Assembly (NCBI GenBank): GCA_016208255.1
Contig: JACQYK010000035.1
Span: 1 to 44,307, forward strand
Reading direction: 5' to 3'
DNA: 44,307 bases
Source: Deltaproteobacteria bacterium
Lineage (GTDB): Bacteria; Desulfobacterota; RBG-13-43-22
In this document: one piece after another, positions 43,115 through 44,307 of the stretch
Layout of the letters: every line of letters starts with the position of its first letter
Position numbering within the stretch: the stretch's first letter is position 1
Notes under the pieces: model-generated
What the model was told of the DNA's origin: nothing
The model's database searches: none
The model's input: the letters and a program-made list of their open reading frames with translations, nothing else
Made by a program: the position numbers and the translations under genes

Positions 43115-44266
43115 ATGCCTCCTACTGAAATCTGGGTAAATGGACTGGTACTGAGTTGTATTTATATGACCATGGCCTCCGGGTTGGTGCTCATATTCAG
43201 TATCACGAGATTGTTGAACTGGTCCCACGGCCAGTTCTACATGATCGGTGCCTATGGGGCCTATTTTAGCTTCGTCAGCCTCGGCCTTCCCTTTCTGCTG
43301 AGCCTGATACTGTCAGGCCTGGCGATGTGCGCTATAGGCATAATCCTGCAACAGTTTATTCTTCGCCCTATCGCCAAATCCGTTGGGAGGCAGGTTCTCG
43401 GCCCGGTGTTTGTCGGTGTGGCCACTATTGCCCTGTCCATGCTGCTGGAGGGGGCCGCCACCCTGTTTTTCGGCGCCTTTCCCCGGGGGATGAATAGTCC
43501 CTTTAAGGGCGTAGTGGCCATCGGCAAGGCCGGTGTAAGCTATCAGCAGATCTTTGTGGTGGTCTTTACCATCGTCTTGTTTGCCGTGATGTATCTGGTA
43601 CTGAATAAAACCAGAGCCGGACTGGCCACCAGGGCCACAGCCCAGGACCGGCACACGGCCGGCCTTTACGGGATCAAGGTCTCGAGAATCGGGCTTCTGG
43701 TCATGGGGATCGGCTGCAGCCTGGCCGCCCTGGCCGGTGGTATCGTAACCCCCCTTTTCTCGATCGATCCCTTCATAGGATCTCAAGCGCTCTTTATGAC
43801 CGTTCTGGCCATTGTCATCGGCGGCCTGGGCAGTTTAATCGGTGCCATTCTGGGCGGGTTGATACTGGGTTTCCTTGGGAGCGTCGTTTCTTACTACATC
43901 ACCTATTTCTATGAGATTGCCCTCTTCGGACTCGTGGTGCTGGTCTTACTGGTCAGACCGCAGGGGCTGTTCGGCCAGGCGGAAACAGGGCAAGCTGCGG
44001 GATCTCCGGGGCAAAGTCCTCCCATGAACCTGGTGACCCTGGCCCCCGGGAAGCATACCCTCACGGTCGTCGCCGGTTTGGTGGTCGCCATATTTTGCGA
44101 GCCGGCGGTAACCAGCAACAACTTTATCCTTTCCCTCTTTATTTCGGCGGCGGTCTGGTCCATAGCCACCATGGGGTTCGGGCTTATCCTGCGGACCGGC
44201 CAGTTCAGTCTGGGGCAGGCGGGCATTATGGGGCTCGGCGCTTATTTTTCAGGCATCTTAGGTTAA
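43115..44266 (+). CDS. LivH-LivM fused ABC permease, interrupted near its LivM start
   Basis: Residues ~1-290 form a full LivH-type permease with about eight membrane segments (LVLIFSITRLLNWSHGQFYMIGAYGAY, GLATRATAQDRHTAGLYGI with the EAA-type loop, IGGLGSLIGAILGGLILG). From about 305 a LivM-type domain begins (NNFILSLFISAAVWSIATMGFGLILRTGQFSLGQAGIMGLGAY). A TAA at 44264-44266 stops it, but the same frame continues with HLGLSFWISLPLA, exactly what LivM proteins have next. So either a nonsense change or two compensating single-base errors (G gained, C lost around GGTTAACA). The window ends before the LivM domain is complete. Confidence 0.82.
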   Translation: MPPTEIWVNGLVLSCIYMTMASGLVLIFSITRLLNWSHGQFYMIGAYGAYFSFVSLGLPFLLSLILSGLAMCAIGIILQQFILRPIAKSVGRQVLGPVFVGVATIALSMLLEGAATLFFGAFPRGMNSPFKGVVAIGKAGVSYQQIFVVVFTIVLFAVMYLVLNKTRAGLATRATAQDRHTAGLYGIKVSRIGLLVMGIGCSLAALAGGIVTPLFSIDPFIGSQALFMTVLAIVIGGLGSLIGAILGGLILGFLGSVVSYYITYFYEIALFGLVVLVLLVRPQGLFGQAETGQAAGSPGQSPPMNLVTLAPGKHTLTVVAGLVVAIFCEPAVTSNNFILSLFISAAVWSIATMGFGLILRTGQFSLGQAGIMGLGAYFSGILG

Positions 44267-44307
44267 CATTTGGGCCTTTCTTTTTGGATAAGCCTTCCGC
44301 TGGCCGG

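Overview
The window looks like a piece of an anaerobic, metabolically versatile deltaproteobacterium (Desulfobacterota; sulfate-reducer or syntroph type). This is inferred from the gene content: a NuoE/NuoF/FdhA-type NAD-linked formate dehydrogenase, a tungsten/molybdenum aldehyde:ferredoxin oxidoreductase homologue, a benzoyl-CoA-reductase/2-hydroxyacyl-CoA-dehydratase-like system with its ATP-dependent activator, many SDRs and heavy use of sigma-54 promoters. No 16S or other taxonomic marker is present.

Layout. (1) 0.2-6.2 kb: a sigma-54-type promoter, a single-domain response regulator with an unusual C-terminal domain, then nuoE-, nuoF- and fdhA-like genes. The regulator's C-terminal domain is clearly homologous to the C-terminus of the FdhA next door. 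(2) 6.5-8.6 kb: small membrane or secreted proteins and tadA. (3) 8.6-9.9 kb: tRNA-Ser(CGA), a two-gene remnant and a 76-bp repeat of the tRNA 3' end, looking like an att-type scar. (4) 9.9-17.5 kb, minus strand: a sigma-54 activator (GAF-PAS-AAA-Fis), then a Mo/W-bisPGD oxidoreductase with AsrA-like and AsrB-like electron-transfer subunits and an ABC solute-binding protein. (5) 17.8-24.5 kb, minus strand: an ABM-fold protein, two small paralogues, two different phytoene-dehydrogenase-like FAD enzymes (called FAD-B and FAD-A here), an SDR and a geranylgeranyl-reductase-like flavoprotein. (6) 25.1-34.9 kb, plus strand: SDR, FAD-A', FAD-B', AOR, SDR, acyl-CoA ligase, SDR. FAD-A/FAD-B and one SDR are duplicated, in opposite orientation, relative to region 5. 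(7) 35.2-41.7 kb, plus strand: BKACE-type beta-keto acid cleavage enzyme, fdhD, a second ABM protein, two dehydratase/reductase subunits, their activase and an iron-sulfur flavoprotein. (8) 41.8-44.3 kb: branched-chain-amino-acid-type (Liv) ABC binding protein and permease.

The main discovery candidate is a shared control system. Five copies of a roughly 39-bp imperfect dyad (outer arms AAGG/CCTT, inner arms CTAT/ATAG, core around GACCTTAAGACGGAATA) each lie 106-119 bp upstream of a good sigma-54 -24/-12 promoter. The distances are 117, 117, 119, 106 and 119 bp, close to whole helical turns apart. These promoters head the Mo-enzyme operon, the FAD-A/FAD-B operon, the SDR-FAD-A'-FAD-B'-AOR-ligase operon, the BKACE gene and the ABM/dehydratase/activase operon. 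The sigma-54 activator gene in the middle is the obvious candidate protein for this site. Together these operons look like one regulon for anaerobic breakdown of an unidentified cyclic or isoprenoid carboxylic acid (CoA activation, FAD and SDR redox steps, ATP-driven dehydration or reduction, beta-keto cleavage); the substrate is inference.

A caution runs through the window: many otherwise well conserved genes are broken by short deletions or homopolymer indels (fdhA, the solute-binding protein, the Mo subunit, the sigma-54 activator, FAD-A, an ABM gene, both dehydratase subunits, possibly nuoF and the Liv permease). This pattern fits assembly or sequencing error at least as well as real decay. 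The halves are listed separately, with notes on how they join.
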